64,000 bases of DNA from Tildeniella nuda ZEHNDER 1965/U140 (GCA_019358895.1 JAHHIG010000014.1:92285-156284), one strand, 5' to 3'. Shown: positions 47,032-55,603, numbered from the stretch's first letter. Notes: generated from the letters alone by a model not told the origin. Made by a program: numbers and translations.

Positions 47032-49192
47032 GTATTAGCTCCTCAACTTTACAACTTTTGATTCGATCTACAGCAGCAGCAATAGGGCGTGGAAATATTC
47101 GCTCCGTCAATGTCATATGTGAAAGCTCTGTACAACTTTCCGCTGCATAGTATTTTCCTTCCGGGTTGACTTTGCTTTTATTAGTTTGATCGTAAAAGCC
47201 ACACCGCCAATCAGTAATACGTCGCCACATTAATTCAATTTCTTTCAATGTCTCGCAAGGAAGATAAATTGCTTCAGTTGCATCTAAGAGTCCATTTTTG
47301 TTTAGATCCGCTTCTAGTCCAGGTTTTCGCATTAAAATTCTATACGTAGTCTTTAAGGGTCCCTCTGTATACTGGTTTTCAAAATCAGTTATCGGTAAGT
47401 TTTCCTTTAGTTTGCCGAATTCACGGTCGGTTTTATGAGTGTTTAATTCCGCTTCTAGCTCTGGAAGATAATGAGCTTTAATTATCTGTGCTAGTGAGCT
47501 TTCAGCAGTATCTCGAAAGCTGTTAATTGCTTGTGTATCTTTTTCTTTAAACTTACTTTCTTTTCTGGATGCAGCATCTATAAAATTCTGAGCTGATGTA
47601 AGAGTGGCTTTATAAAATGCAATCGCCTCGTCAATGCGATTGTTGTTAACTTTTTGATTTGCTATCTGTAATTCTCTAGGTAAAATATCATACATTAATT
47701 CTGAAGTTAATGAACTACCACCTGTAATAAGGGCGGTAGTTAGATTCTCTTGAGATTGAAGCGCTGAAAACTGACGTTGAGCAAATAAGCCAAGAGTAAC
47801 AAGGATGATACCAAGAGTGGCAAATCCATATCTGGTAAATTTTGCCTTATTTTCAGCTACATTACGCTGATTCTGACTTTTCTGGATAAATTTCTTCTCT
47901 GAAAGACTCATTTTATTAAATCTTTTTTCCAGCCAATCTTCAGCTTCTACTAAAAGTAGTCCTCTCAACAGTGCATCTTTGTCTAATCCACTGTTTTCCC
48001 AGGTATGTATTGAAGATCTTAAAGATTCTTGCCAAGTACGAAACTTACGGTCAGCAGCTACCCAATCCTGAAGATCCTTCCATTCTCGGATCAAAGCTTC
48101 ATGAACGACCTCAATTGTATTTTCATTGATTATGGCATTCCATCCTGTTACGACCAACCTTGCTTTGTAGCTAGCTAGATAAGTAACCAAACTCCAGTTT
48201 TCATCTCCCACTTCTGCTTGAGTTGCTAATCTGCGAGTATCTTCTGTTCCTTCCCCTGGGTGCACCAATTGGACAAAGATATGTTGTGCCTGCTTTTGCT
48301 GTGCCTCACTAAGTTGACTGTAGATGTCTGCTGCATGATTCGCTACAGCTTTTCTGACACCGCCAATTTCGTTATAAGCACTATGAGTTAACTTCCTATT
48401 CTGTTTCTTCTTCCATAGACGACTTAGGGCAAACTCTAATAAAGGTAGATTTCCAGGTTCTCTACCTACATCATCTAAGATCCGCTGAGTCAGTTCCGAC
48501 TCTAATGATATGTTCAATCTTTCAAGAGGCTTTTCTATAACAAATTTTAGTTCTTCTCGATTCATTGAACTGAGAAGTTGCGGCGTAAATCGCTGTAACG
48601 CATCTCGCAATCGACGGTTAGAAAGAACGTAACCGTAAAAATCTGCTCGTAAGGTTAGTACAAGCGTCAAGTTATCTTGGTTAATCGCATCTAGTAATAT
48701 GTCAGTGAATTGGTATTGCTCTTCATCTGGACAAAGAGTATAGATTTCCTCAAATTGGTCAACTACTAGCAGCAGGCGTTTCCCCAGGTTGCGTTCTAGA
48801 ATATTTGATGTAACCTGTAACAGAGTTAGCTTTCCTTGTACCAAATCTGTCTTTAGTTCTGCTGAACGCCTCATCTGTTGAATTTCGTCTAACTCAGGCT
48901 TAAGTAGCCTAACTAAAGCAGAGGCAAGTCCATAAAACGGTTGATTTTGTGGGCGGAAGGTGTCAATCAGCCAATTTCCCTCTACTCGTAACTGAGGAAT
49001 CAATCCAGCGAAGACGACGGAAGACTTGCCACTACCAGATGGACCAATCACAGCTACTAATGGTTGTGTTTGAACTGCTTTAACCAGTCCAGCTTTAGAT
49101 TGCTCATCACCAAAAAGGAATCGATCTCGCCCAAAGAAGAGGTTTGCATCCTGTTCAAGGAAAGGTAACAACCCCCGATACGGACAGTCCAC
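47018..49192 (-). CDS. STAND-type NTPase with membrane segment
   Basis: This 724-residue NTPase begins MDCPYRGLLPFLEQDANLFF, the usual opening of nSTAND1 proteins. The Walker A motif GPSGSGKSS is at residues 50-58 and the Walker B LLLVVDQFEEIY near 140-151. A membrane segment lies at about 450-470 (YGFATLGIILVTLGLFA), and a helical C-terminal part follows with an EF-hand-like loop (DLNKNGLLDATEA). No WD40 or TPR is present. The only start in frame is a GTG with no ribosome binding site. It may instead be read from the previous gene by a -1 shift (see 49173-49214). It overlaps the CAP gene downstream by 14 bases. Confidence 0.75.
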   Translation of the reverse strand: MDCPYRGLLPFLEQDANLFFGRDRFLFGDEQSKAGLVKAVQTQPLVAVIGPSGSGKSSVVFAGLIPQLRVEGNWLIDTFRPQNQPFYGLASALVRLLKPELDEIQQMRRSAELKTDLVQGKLTLLQVTSNILERNLGKRLLLVVDQFEEIYTLCPDEEQYQFTDILLDAINQDNLTLVLTLRADFYGYVLSNRRLRDALQRFTPQLLSSMNREELKFVIEKPLERLNISLESELTQRILDDVGREPGNLPLLEFALSRLWKKKQNRKLTHSAYNEIGGVRKAVANHAADIYSQLSEAQQKQAQHIFVQLVHPGEGTEDTRRLATQAEVGDENWSLVTYLASYKARLVVTGWNAIINENTIEVVHEALIREWKDLQDWVAADRKFRTWQESLRSSIHTWENSGLDKDALLRGLLLVEAEDWLEKRFNKMSLSEKKFIQKSQNQRNVAENKAKFTRYGFATLGIILVTLGLFAQRQFSALQSQENLTTALITGGSSLTSELMYDILPRELQIANQKVNNNRIDEAIAFYKATLTSAQNFIDAASRKESKFKEKDTQAINSFRDTAESSLAQIIKAHYLPELEAELNTHKTDREFGKLKENLPITDFENQYTEGPLKTTYRILMRKPGLEADLNKNGLLDATEAIYLPCETLKEIELMWRRITDWRCGFYDQTNKSKVNPEGKYYAAESCTELSHMTLTERIFPRPIAAAVDRIKSCKVEELIHEDN

Positions 49193-49214
49193 ATCGGGGT
49201 CAACTACTTTTTTT
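49173..49214 (-). promoter_or_regulatory. Candidate programmed -1 ribosomal frameshift signal
   Basis: At the 3' end of the effector-associated gene the codons GAA AAA AAG TAG contain the heptamer A AAA AAG in frame, the same heptamer known from E. coli dnaX. Its zero-frame stop follows directly. Seven bases after the heptamer begins a stem of seven perfect pairs (arms CCCCGAT and ATCGGGG, 49193-49199 and 49173-49179) around a 13-base loop. A -1 slip would read AAA AAA GTA GTT GAC CCC GAT GTG GAC, entering the STAND frame and giving one polypeptide. A homopolymer-length change could mimic this. Confidence 0.6.
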
Positions 49215-49701
49215 CAACTTTTTTAAGAAGTCGGCTAAAGGTTGGAAACATACGCCGCAGGATACCTTCTGTTTCAAGCTCCACTTCATAGGAAATGAAA
49301 GGTGGTAACAGTGGAAGCGCTGCTTTTAGCTTGGCACTAGAAGATTTTCCCGGCTCGTTCAACTTATTTCGGATTTCAGTCAGTAGTTGAATCACCTGAT
49401 CAGGATATTGATTGGTATTATTTTGCTCAATTATCTCAACCGTTTGAATAACTTCAGTAATTGCACTACTCGCATCGACTTCATCAATTAAAAGTGAATC
49501 TACTTCTTGAGCTAAAAGTTGCCAATACTCTGCTTCATTTTGCTGGATTTGTGGCTTGATTTCCTCTCGGATTCGTTGCTCAATAGAAATTTTTGCCTCT
49601 GCATCATAAGCCATGATACGGCTTCGTTCCATGGCCCCTAATTTCTGGTACAGCAACTCCAAATTCTTTTCCAGATCGGTGAGTCTCGTACTTAAAAGCA
49701 T
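49204..49701 (-). CDS. Effector-associated (EAD/death-like) helical protein
   Basis: The 165-residue helical protein begins MLLSTRLTDLEKNLELLYQ and is rich in Glu, Gln and Leu. It resembles the N-terminal effector-associated domain modules of cyanobacterial STAND proteins, including the PLLPPFISYEVELETEG part before the end. GGAG is present about 11 bases before the ATG. Stop TAG lies 11 bases before the first start of the STAND gene, which is out of frame; no other regulatory gap separates the two. It probably controls the STAND ATPase, either as a separate subunit or as a frameshift fusion. Confidence 0.65.
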   Translation of the reverse strand: MLLSTRLTDLEKNLELLYQKLGAMERSRIMAYDAEAKISIEQRIREEIKPQIQQNEAEYWQLLAQEVDSLLIDEVDASSAITEVIQTVEIIEQNNTNQYPDQVIQLLTEIRNKLNEPGKSSSAKLKAALPLLPPFISYEVELETEGILRRMFPTFSRLLKKVEKK

Positions 49702-50187
49702 TCTTATGAAGCTCCTATGATAGCGCTTTGGGTGATAGTCTCTAAGTATTGGATTTTCGTAACATCAGCCTTTTGCATTAGTTTTTGTAGCTTAAGCTAC
49801 AGTTATGGTAAAATTAGCTCAGATATGTACGGCTTCTCAACAAGAAGATTTTAAAGTATTTTCGTGGCTATGGAATAGGCGTCATAGCTTGTAACCTGAA
49901 TGGTTTGAGGTTTGGGTCGAGACAGTGTCCTCTCAATGCTTTTTAGCTTGGTGTGGTTTGATCTACCCTGTAGTCAGAGCGATCGCTGATCGCTTAGGTT
50001 GGGTTGACAAAGGAAACCCAACAACCTCTTGTTCAATTACTTCTGCTAGTTAAGCGATCACAAGCTAATCCTTACGTGCATTGTGCACCGAGCTGACAGG
50101 TAATCTTTAAGTTCGTTTCAATGCCATCTGTGGCTGGTGACGATCACGGTTGGACTTATATCAAATAATCCTCTTAAACTGAGAACG
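49702..50187. other. Intergenic region with a palindromic element
   Basis: No gene is visible. GTTGGGTT and AACCCAAC (49998-50005 and 50014-50021) form a perfect 8-bp stem around an 8-base spacer. This is a palindrome type common in cyanobacterial genomes. A HIP1-like GCGATCGC lies just to its left. The remainder is A/T-rich and probably carries the promoter for the effector-associated/STAND/CAP operon. Confidence 0.5.
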
Positions 50188-50856
50188 TTATAAAAAATTT
50201 GTATCCAGAGAGATCACCTGATCGGGTGCCAAAATACCTCCGACTGTGATCACTTCCAATTTTCCAGTTTCCTGGGGATGCTGCGTCTTGACTTTGGCGA
50301 TCGCCTCCTCAATCCCTGCTGCCTGAGCAATGTAAATCTGCGTCTCGCCTCTCAGTACCCAAATCGGACTAGACCAGGTATGCCGGGGTCGAAGGACGGC
50401 TTTGTGGATGATCTGATGGCTAAACTGAATCAGTTGTTCTAATGCAGCTTCGGAACAAAACTCGGCAAGCTGTGACTGAAATAGTTCTTTGAGTGTTTCT
50501 GTTGGAACATGTGCTGTGACGTTTGTTGAAGCTGGCGGAAGCTCAGAACCCAAGGACTGACTCGAAGCCGGAATGAGCAAAGACTCAAGCTGGCGTTGAA
50601 TCTGAGTGGCGATGGCATCAAAATCCGACTCCATCAAAATGTGTCCTAAATGCTCTTGCAAGAAACGCTTCAGTTTTTCGTCCCCAAGTGCAATTTCACG
50701 GGTGCTGAAAGAGCCTGCAAGGCTGTTTCCCAAATCTCGTCCACAACCAACTTCGCCATTGGCAGCGTCCTCTGCTTCAATCAACTCCATGAGGCGCTGA
50801 TGGCGAGTCCCTTCATTGGGTGTAGCTTTCGGCTTGGCAGGAATCGATTGGGTCAT
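50188..50856 (-). CDS. Hypothetical protein linked to a GNAT gene
   Basis: This 222-residue protein is not recognised. The N terminus is polar, followed by a helical region and a more ordered C-terminal half with a PIWVLRGETQIYIAQAAGIE-like segment and IEEAIAKVKTQHP. There is no signal peptide or membrane segment. The ATG overlaps the stop of the GNAT gene (ATGA), which implies co-translation. It is the last gene of this short minus-strand operon. Confidence 0.6.
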   Translation of the reverse strand: MTQSIPAKPKATPNEGTRHQRLMELIEAEDAANGEVGCGRDLGNSLAGSFSTREIALGDEKLKRFLQEHLGHILMESDFDAIATQIQRQLESLLIPASSQSLGSELPPASTNVTAHVPTETLKELFQSQLAEFCSEAALEQLIQFSHQIIHKAVLRPRHTWSSPIWVLRGETQIYIAQAAGIEEAIAKVKTQHPQETGKLEVITVGGILAPDQVISLDTNFL

Positions 50857-51335
50857 GGGTCATCTATCCTTAGCGTCTCGAAGTAAACGAGGTGATCGGG
50901 TTCTTCAGGATCAGGACCGCAGTCGAGCAGTCCAAGGCGCAGCTTTCTATAGAATCCTAGCGCACCCGGCAGGGCATGTAACCCGATTCTGCCTTGATAA
51001 CCCAGTTCATGGCTGCGGGCGACTGCAAAATCCACCAGATTGCCCCCAACGCCCTTGTCGGTCGGAGGGTTTGTGATGACAGGTCGGTTCCAAGGGGCGG
51101 TTGCCAAAGCACTGATGTAGACTAACCGCCGTCGCAACTGCGATTCAATCAGACAGCGTTTTTTTAAGACATCAAGCATCATCAGCCCTTGGGTGATCCC
51201 TTCGCACTCGATCGCGTACAACTCATCACCTGGGAGCAACTTCGATCGACGGCTCTTACCTACCCAGTGCCAATACTCATCGTCTTGACCGCTCCCTTCC
51301 AAGATCGGCTCCCAAAGAGTTCTGGCATCCCTCAA
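50853..51335 (-). CDS. GNAT-like acetyltransferase, possibly 5'-truncated or frameshifted
   Basis: The protein (160 residues from a TTG) shows the GNAT pattern VYISALATAPWNR followed by GVGGNLVDFAVARSHELGYQ and GLHALPGALGFYRKLRLG. The acetyl-CoA loop of the form Gly-Val-Gly-Gly is present. The start is weak and has no ribosome binding site. Just upstream, in another frame (about 51330-51417), a further coding-like stretch reads NRTIQLLQVQDQQVIDAILT. A one-base shift may have split the gene, or the real start may lie elsewhere. Its 3' end is duplicated at 45131-45184. Confidence 0.6.
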   Translation of the reverse strand: MRDARTLWEPILEGSGQDDEYWHWVGKSRRSKLLPGDELYAIECEGITQGLMMLDVLKKRCLIESQLRRRLVYISALATAPWNRPVITNPPTDKGVGGNLVDFAVARSHELGYQGRIGLHALPGALGFYRKLRLGLLDCGPDPEEPDHLVYFETLRIDDP

Positions 51336-51546
51336 GGTGCTTGTCAGTCACCTCTGTCAGGATGGCATCGATGACCTGCTGGTCTTGAACTTGAAGAAGC
51401 TGAATGGTGCGATTCAAGAGAGCAAGAGGAGTTTAACAACGGCTCTCATCATAAGGCTTTAGGGCGCTGACCATTTGAACTATCTCTGCTGGAGCAAACT
51501 GCCCCTGACTAGGGGCGATCGCCATGATGATTAAACCGATATCACC

Positions 51547-53010
51547 ATGCCCACCATTGCCTTACATCAAAAATATCGCCCTAAAACCCTGGCAGAACTG
51601 GTTGGACAACCCTACGTTCAAACCGCTTTGACCAATGCCATCAACCGACTGCACATAGCCCCAGCGTATCTTTTCACAGGTTCTAGAGGCACTGGTAAAA
51701 CCTCTACTGCGCGTATCTTTGCCAAGTCTCTCAATTGTCTGAGTTTTGACGGACCTACCGATGAACCTTGCGGTACCTGTCAATCCTGCCGATCGATTGA
51801 AACCAGCAACAGCCTGGATGTGAGTGAGATTGATGCCGCTTCTAATAATGGGGTGGATGATGCCCGTGCCTTGATTGAGCGCAGTAGTCTTGCACCCGTG
51901 CAGGGACGCTACCGGATTTTTATTCTTGACGAAGCACACCAATTAACTACCCAGTCTCAAAACGCTCTGTTGAAGTGTATTGAAGAGCCACCCCCTCATG
52001 TAGTCTTCATCCTTTGCACTACGGAAGTGCATAAGGTATTGCCGACGATTGTGAGCCGCTGCCAGGTATTTCATTTTCGGGCGCTGTCGCTCCAGACGAT
52101 CGCCCAGCACCTTCAGGAGATTGCGGATGCCGAAGCGATCGCTGTCAGTGCTGACGCTTTAATGGTGATCGCCCGGTTTGCAGAAGGAGGCTTACGGGAT
52201 GCCCTTCAGCTTTTGGGTCAGGTTAGCTTGCTAGGTGAAACAGTGACCGCGAACCATGTGATTGAAATGACGGGTGGCGTTACAGCGACAGACTTGCTGA
52301 TAGTGCTGGAGGCGATCGCCACGAACGATACCTTTCAACTCCTCCAATCAGCACGAACGCTGGTTGATTCTGGCAAAACGCCCAAACTGATTCTCAGCAG
52401 CTTGCTCCAAACCTACCGAGATCTGCTGATCCTCAAAGCGGCTCCCCAGGCAACAGAGCTACTTACCAGCCCTGTCAACTATAGCCAATTGAAGGCGATT
52501 TTGACTCATTGGGATTTTGATGCACTCAATCAATCTCTGGCTCACTTACAGAAAGCAGAGAGCTATCTTCGCAACACAACCAACGCGGCTGTCTGGCTAG
52601 AAACATGTCTGCTGAACTTGATGCCGATGTTGAGATCGATTCCCTTTAACTCTCCAGAGGCAAAGCAGGCAGTAGGCAAAAATGGGCACAGCCGTAAAGC
52701 AATCTCTGAGCCAGCTTCGGCGACCACAGTTCACAAGCCTACTGATTTAGCAGCTCTCTGGCAAAAAGTTGTAGCCTCGGCTAAACCAGGAACTCAAAAG
52801 TTGTTGACCCAGGCACGCTTGACCAAGCTACAAGGAACGAAGGCAATTCTGGAAGTTGCCCCTGCCTCTTTTGCAAAGTTTGAGGCGAATCAACAGGCGA
52901 TCGCTCGAATGCTTCAGCGAGTTACCCATAGCCCGAAGCCGATGACCGTGTTGATCAGAACGCTCACAGCTACCAAGAATGGGAGATCAGTGTCAGCAAC
53001 CCCACTTTAA
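51547..53010 (+). CDS. dnaX: DNA polymerase III clamp-loader subunit tau/gamma
   Basis: The 487-residue protein is a DnaX ATPase. Walker A GSRGTGKT is at residues 45-52. Four Cys (64, 75, 78, 81) form the zinc site, DEAH is at 128-131, and the arginine-finger SRC is at 170-172. The clamp-loader collar (about 230-370) follows, and the C-terminal part is short, so little tau-specific region is present. No slippery heptamer is visible at its 3' end. It opens the plus-strand replication block with holA; the two are split by iscB. It would load the DnaN clamp for the plasmid polymerase. Confidence 0.93.
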   Translation: MPTIALHQKYRPKTLAELVGQPYVQTALTNAINRLHIAPAYLFTGSRGTGKTSTARIFAKSLNCLSFDGPTDEPCGTCQSCRSIETSNSLDVSEIDAASNNGVDDARALIERSSLAPVQGRYRIFILDEAHQLTTQSQNALLKCIEEPPPHVVFILCTTEVHKVLPTIVSRCQVFHFRALSLQTIAQHLQEIADAEAIAVSADALMVIARFAEGGLRDALQLLGQVSLLGETVTANHVIEMTGGVTATDLLIVLEAIATNDTFQLLQSARTLVDSGKTPKLILSSLLQTYRDLLILKAAPQATELLTSPVNYSQLKAILTHWDFDALNQSLAHLQKAESYLRNTTNAAVWLETCLLNLMPMLRSIPFNSPEAKQAVGKNGHSRKAISEPASATTVHKPTDLAALWQKVVASAKPGTQKLLTQARLTKLQGTKAILEVAPASFAKFEANQQAIARMLQRVTHSPKPMTVLIRTLTATKNGRSVSATPL

Positions 53011-53226
53011 AGAGATGGAGCTTCAGGCGTAAGCCTAAGCCGTGCTGACCAGACCACTCTTAGGAGTAAACGTTATTTGGGTCACGACACCTCGGGATGC
53101 GTCGCTAGTTCCCCGCTCTGTCGCTAATCGTTAAACAGTTCTAAGGTCACTGGAACAGTGCGTTTAGCCCAAAAAGCCCAGATAACAAGGTCAAAGCGAA
53201 CGTTACTGAAAAGGTGAGACACAACC
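53011..53226 (+). ncRNA. Candidate omega RNA of the IscB element
   Basis: The 216-bp stretch upstream of iscB holds no gene but several small hairpins. ACTC/GAGT around TTAG (53056-53067) lies beside the GTGCTGACCAGACC motif common upstream of iscB genes. CACTG/CAGTG around GAA (53148-53160) is another. Guide RNAs of IscB proteins lie directly 5' of the gene and end near its start. The guide-bearing 5' end would lie near the dnaX stop. Borders are not defined by sequence alone. Confidence 0.65.
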
Positions 53227-54501
53227 ATGTCTAACTATGTCCTAGTTCTCGATACTAACAAACGCCCGCTTACCCCTTGTAAACCGTCAAAGGCGCGTAA
53301 GATGCTGAATGCTTGCAAAGCAGCTGTATTTCGTTGCTATCCATTCACGATCATTCTGAGAAAGGAGGTTAATGCTACCCCTGAACCTATTACCCTCAAA
53401 CTAGATCCTGGTTCTAAAACAACTGGCATTGCATTACTGAAAGGTGACAAAGCGATCTGGGGCGCTGAGCTTACTCATAGAGGGCAAGCCATTAAAGCTA
53501 GTCTTGCATCGCGCCGTAGCCTGAGAAGATCACGTCGTCAACGCCATACTCGCTATCGTAAGGCTCGGTTCTTAAACCGTGTTCGTCCGCAAGGTTGGTT
53601 AGCTCCCAGCCTACAGCATCGAGTTGAAACCACGCTTACTTGGGTAAGCAAGTTGATCAAGCTTGTATCCATTGATTTAATTGTTCAAGAACTGGTGCGT
53701 TTTGACTTGCAGCAACTAGAGAATCCTGAGATCTCAGGGGTGGAGTATCAGCAAGGTGAACTGCAAGGATACGAGGTGCGGGAATACTTGCTCAACAAAT
53801 GGAATCGCAAATGCACGTATTGCAACATCGAGAATATTCCCTTACAGGTTGAACATATTCACCCACGCTCAAAAGGTGGAAGCAATCGGATCTCGAATCT
53901 TTGTCTTGCCTGCAAGCCTTGCAACTTAAAAAAAGGCGACCAGAATATTCGAGATTTCTTATCGAGCAAACCAAACCTGCTGAATCAGATTCTGAAGCAA
54001 GCAAAAGCACCCCTTAAAGATGCAGCGGCTGTCAACTCAACCCGCTGGGCGCTGTTCAACCGCTTAAGGGAGACGAAGTTACCTATTTCTACAGGTTCAG
54101 GTGGTTTAACCAAGTTCAACCGGACTCGACTAGGGCTACCTAAAACCCATTGGCTTGATGCTGCTTGTGTTGGTCAAATCGAAACATTGAAAGTCTTAAC
54201 TAGTCAGCCGTTACTGATGTTGGCAAAAGGACATGGCACACGGCAGATGTGTCGCACTGATAAATATGGGTTTCCATCGCGCTATGTTCCCCGTGGCAAG
54301 TTTGTTCAAGGCTTTCAGACGGGTGACATCGTTAAGGCGGTTGTCACCGCTGGCAAGAAGGTTGGTGAATATGTTGGGCGTATTGCTGTGCGTTCAACGG
54401 GTTTGTTCAATATCTCGACGGCGTCGGGACTCGTGCAAGGTATTAACCACAAATACTGCACGCTTGTTCAGCGGAAAGATGGCTACAATTACACATTTTA
54501 A
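53227..54501 (+). CDS. iscB: IscB RNA-guided nuclease
   Basis: The 424-residue protein has an N-terminal PLMP-type segment (KRPLTPCKPSKARKML). RuvC-I is KLDPGSKTTGIAL with Asp60. The arginine-rich bridge helix is SRRSLRRSRRQRHTRYRKAR. RuvC-II is LIVQELVRFD with Glu155. An HNH domain (about 196-232) has paired Cys-x-x-Cys and VEHIHPRSKGGSNRISNL, and RuvC-III is HWLDAACV with Asp311. All catalytic residues seem intact. AAGGTGAG stands about 8 bases before the ATG. No transposase gene is present, so the element is non-autonomous. It lies between dnaX and holA. Its stop is 9 bases from the holA ribosome binding site, so it is likely co-transcribed with the replication genes. Confidence 0.92.
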   Translation: MSNYVLVLDTNKRPLTPCKPSKARKMLNACKAAVFRCYPFTIILRKEVNATPEPITLKLDPGSKTTGIALLKGDKAIWGAELTHRGQAIKASLASRRSLRRSRRQRHTRYRKARFLNRVRPQGWLAPSLQHRVETTLTWVSKLIKLVSIDLIVQELVRFDLQQLENPEISGVEYQQGELQGYEVREYLLNKWNRKCTYCNIENIPLQVEHIHPRSKGGSNRISNLCLACKPCNLKKGDQNIRDFLSSKPNLLNQILKQAKAPLKDAAAVNSTRWALFNRLRETKLPISTGSGGLTKFNRTRLGLPKTHWLDAACVGQIETLKVLTSQPLLMLAKGHGTRQMCRTDKYGFPSRYVPRGKFVQGFQTGDIVKAVVTAGKKVGEYVGRIAVRSTGLFNISTASGLVQGINHKYCTLVQRKDGYNYTF

Positions 54502-54521
54502 TGACTGTTCAGGAGTATTTT

Positions 54522-55487
54522 ATGATTATTCTGTTGACTGGAGATGATCAGTTTGCCATCCGACAAAAACTAGAGCACTACAAAGCAGAACTTGACTCGC
54601 AGTGGTTAGAGCTTTGCTATCATCGCTTCCCATCCAGTGCTTTGGAACAGGCAATGAGTGTGGCACGAACACCCTCGCTCAGTGGTGGTAAACGGCTTGT
54701 GGTCGTAGAAGACTGCAATCTGAAGCAGTGGGGTGATACCCAGTTAGAAAGTTTGCAGCAACTGGCTCAAATGCCAGATTCCACAACGCTTGTCTTTCTG
54801 GCAACGAATGTAGACAAGCGCCTGAAAATCTACAAGCATTTGATCAAGCACGGTCAGTGCTTCGAGTTTTCATTAATTCCACCCTGGAGTACAGACCTGA
54901 TCGCAGAGGCGATCGCCACTCAAGCAAAGCAGATGAAACTACGACTGCCCAAAGATGTTGTTGAATATCTGGCAGCGGCGATCGGCAATGACATGACCCG
55001 TGGTGCTTCAGAACTCCGCAAACTGGCAATCTATACGAATAGTCAGCCCGTCGGTCTTGCTGAAGTACAAAGCCTGATTCCTTGCCAGACTCAAAGCAAT
55101 TTGCAATTAGCGGAGGCGGTTCGCAACGGGGAAAGTGAAGCAGTCGTGCGTCTGATCGACGAATTACTGGCTCGCTCTGAGCCAATGCTCGTGATGGTTG
55201 CGACTCTACTGACCCAGTTTAGAACCTGGCTATGGGTTAAAAGTGCGCTTGCGAGTGGTATCCAGAACAACACTGAAATTGCTCAACTGTGCAACGTGGG
55301 GAATCCGAATCGGCTTTACTATTTACGGCAAGAGGTCGCAGCCATGCCCCTCAGAACCTTGATTCAGGCGGTAACCAAGTTGGTAGATTTGGAAATGTCG
55401 ATTAAGCAAGGATCTGTCCAAACAAACGCCATCTTGCCATCTCTGTTGGCGATCGCGCGGTTATTTAAGCCTAGTTACTCATTGTAA
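54522..55487 (+). CDS. holA: DNA polymerase III delta subunit
   Basis: The protein (about 321 residues) matches HolA, the clamp-opening delta subunit. MIILLTGDDQFAIRQKLEHY is its first strand and helix, followed by the RLVVVEDCNLKQW core. Later come LIAEAIATQAKQMKLRLP and IGNDMTRGASELRKLAIY (residues about 145-165). The start at 54522 is chosen because AGGAG lies 7 bases ahead, whereas an ATG 21 bases earlier overlaps the iscB stop and lacks a site. It lies last in the dnaX-iscB-holA string. No delta-prime gene is visible in the window. Confidence 0.9.
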   Translation: MIILLTGDDQFAIRQKLEHYKAELDSQWLELCYHRFPSSALEQAMSVARTPSLSGGKRLVVVEDCNLKQWGDTQLESLQQLAQMPDSTTLVFLATNVDKRLKIYKHLIKHGQCFEFSLIPPWSTDLIAEAIATQAKQMKLRLPKDVVEYLAAAIGNDMTRGASELRKLAIYTNSQPVGLAEVQSLIPCQTQSNLQLAEAVRNGESEAVVRLIDELLARSEPMLVMVATLLTQFRTWLWVKSALASGIQNNTEIAQLCNVGNPNRLYYLRQEVAAMPLRTLIQAVTKLVDLEMSIKQGSVQTNAILPSLLAIARLFKPSYSL

Positions 55488-55553
55488 GTCCTCTGCTGAG
55501 ATGCTTCCCCTTGAATCAGCGTAACCAAATATTGGGTGGGTAATTTGGCAAAA

Positions 55554-55603
55554 AGAGTCAGAAGCTAAAATCAACGACCGCTTGACCCGTAGCTTTTGGC
55601 TCT
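55554..55603. terminator. Imperfect inverted repeat after holA
   Basis: Arms AGAGTCAGAAGCTA and TAGCTTTTGGCTCT pair at 12 of 14 positions with a 22-base loop. A T-rich CAAATTTCTCATTT follows on the plus strand, so it may be a weak terminator between convergent genes (holA plus, secreted gene minus). The stem has two mismatches. Confidence 0.4.

Noticed and set aside
52750..53010. Frameshift signal at the end of dnaX as in E. coli
   Set aside because: No in-frame A AAA AAG or similar heptamer found there
53056..53067. Hairpin before iscB as a transcription terminator of dnaX
   Set aside because: No T-run follows, and it fits the guide-RNA region of an IscB element
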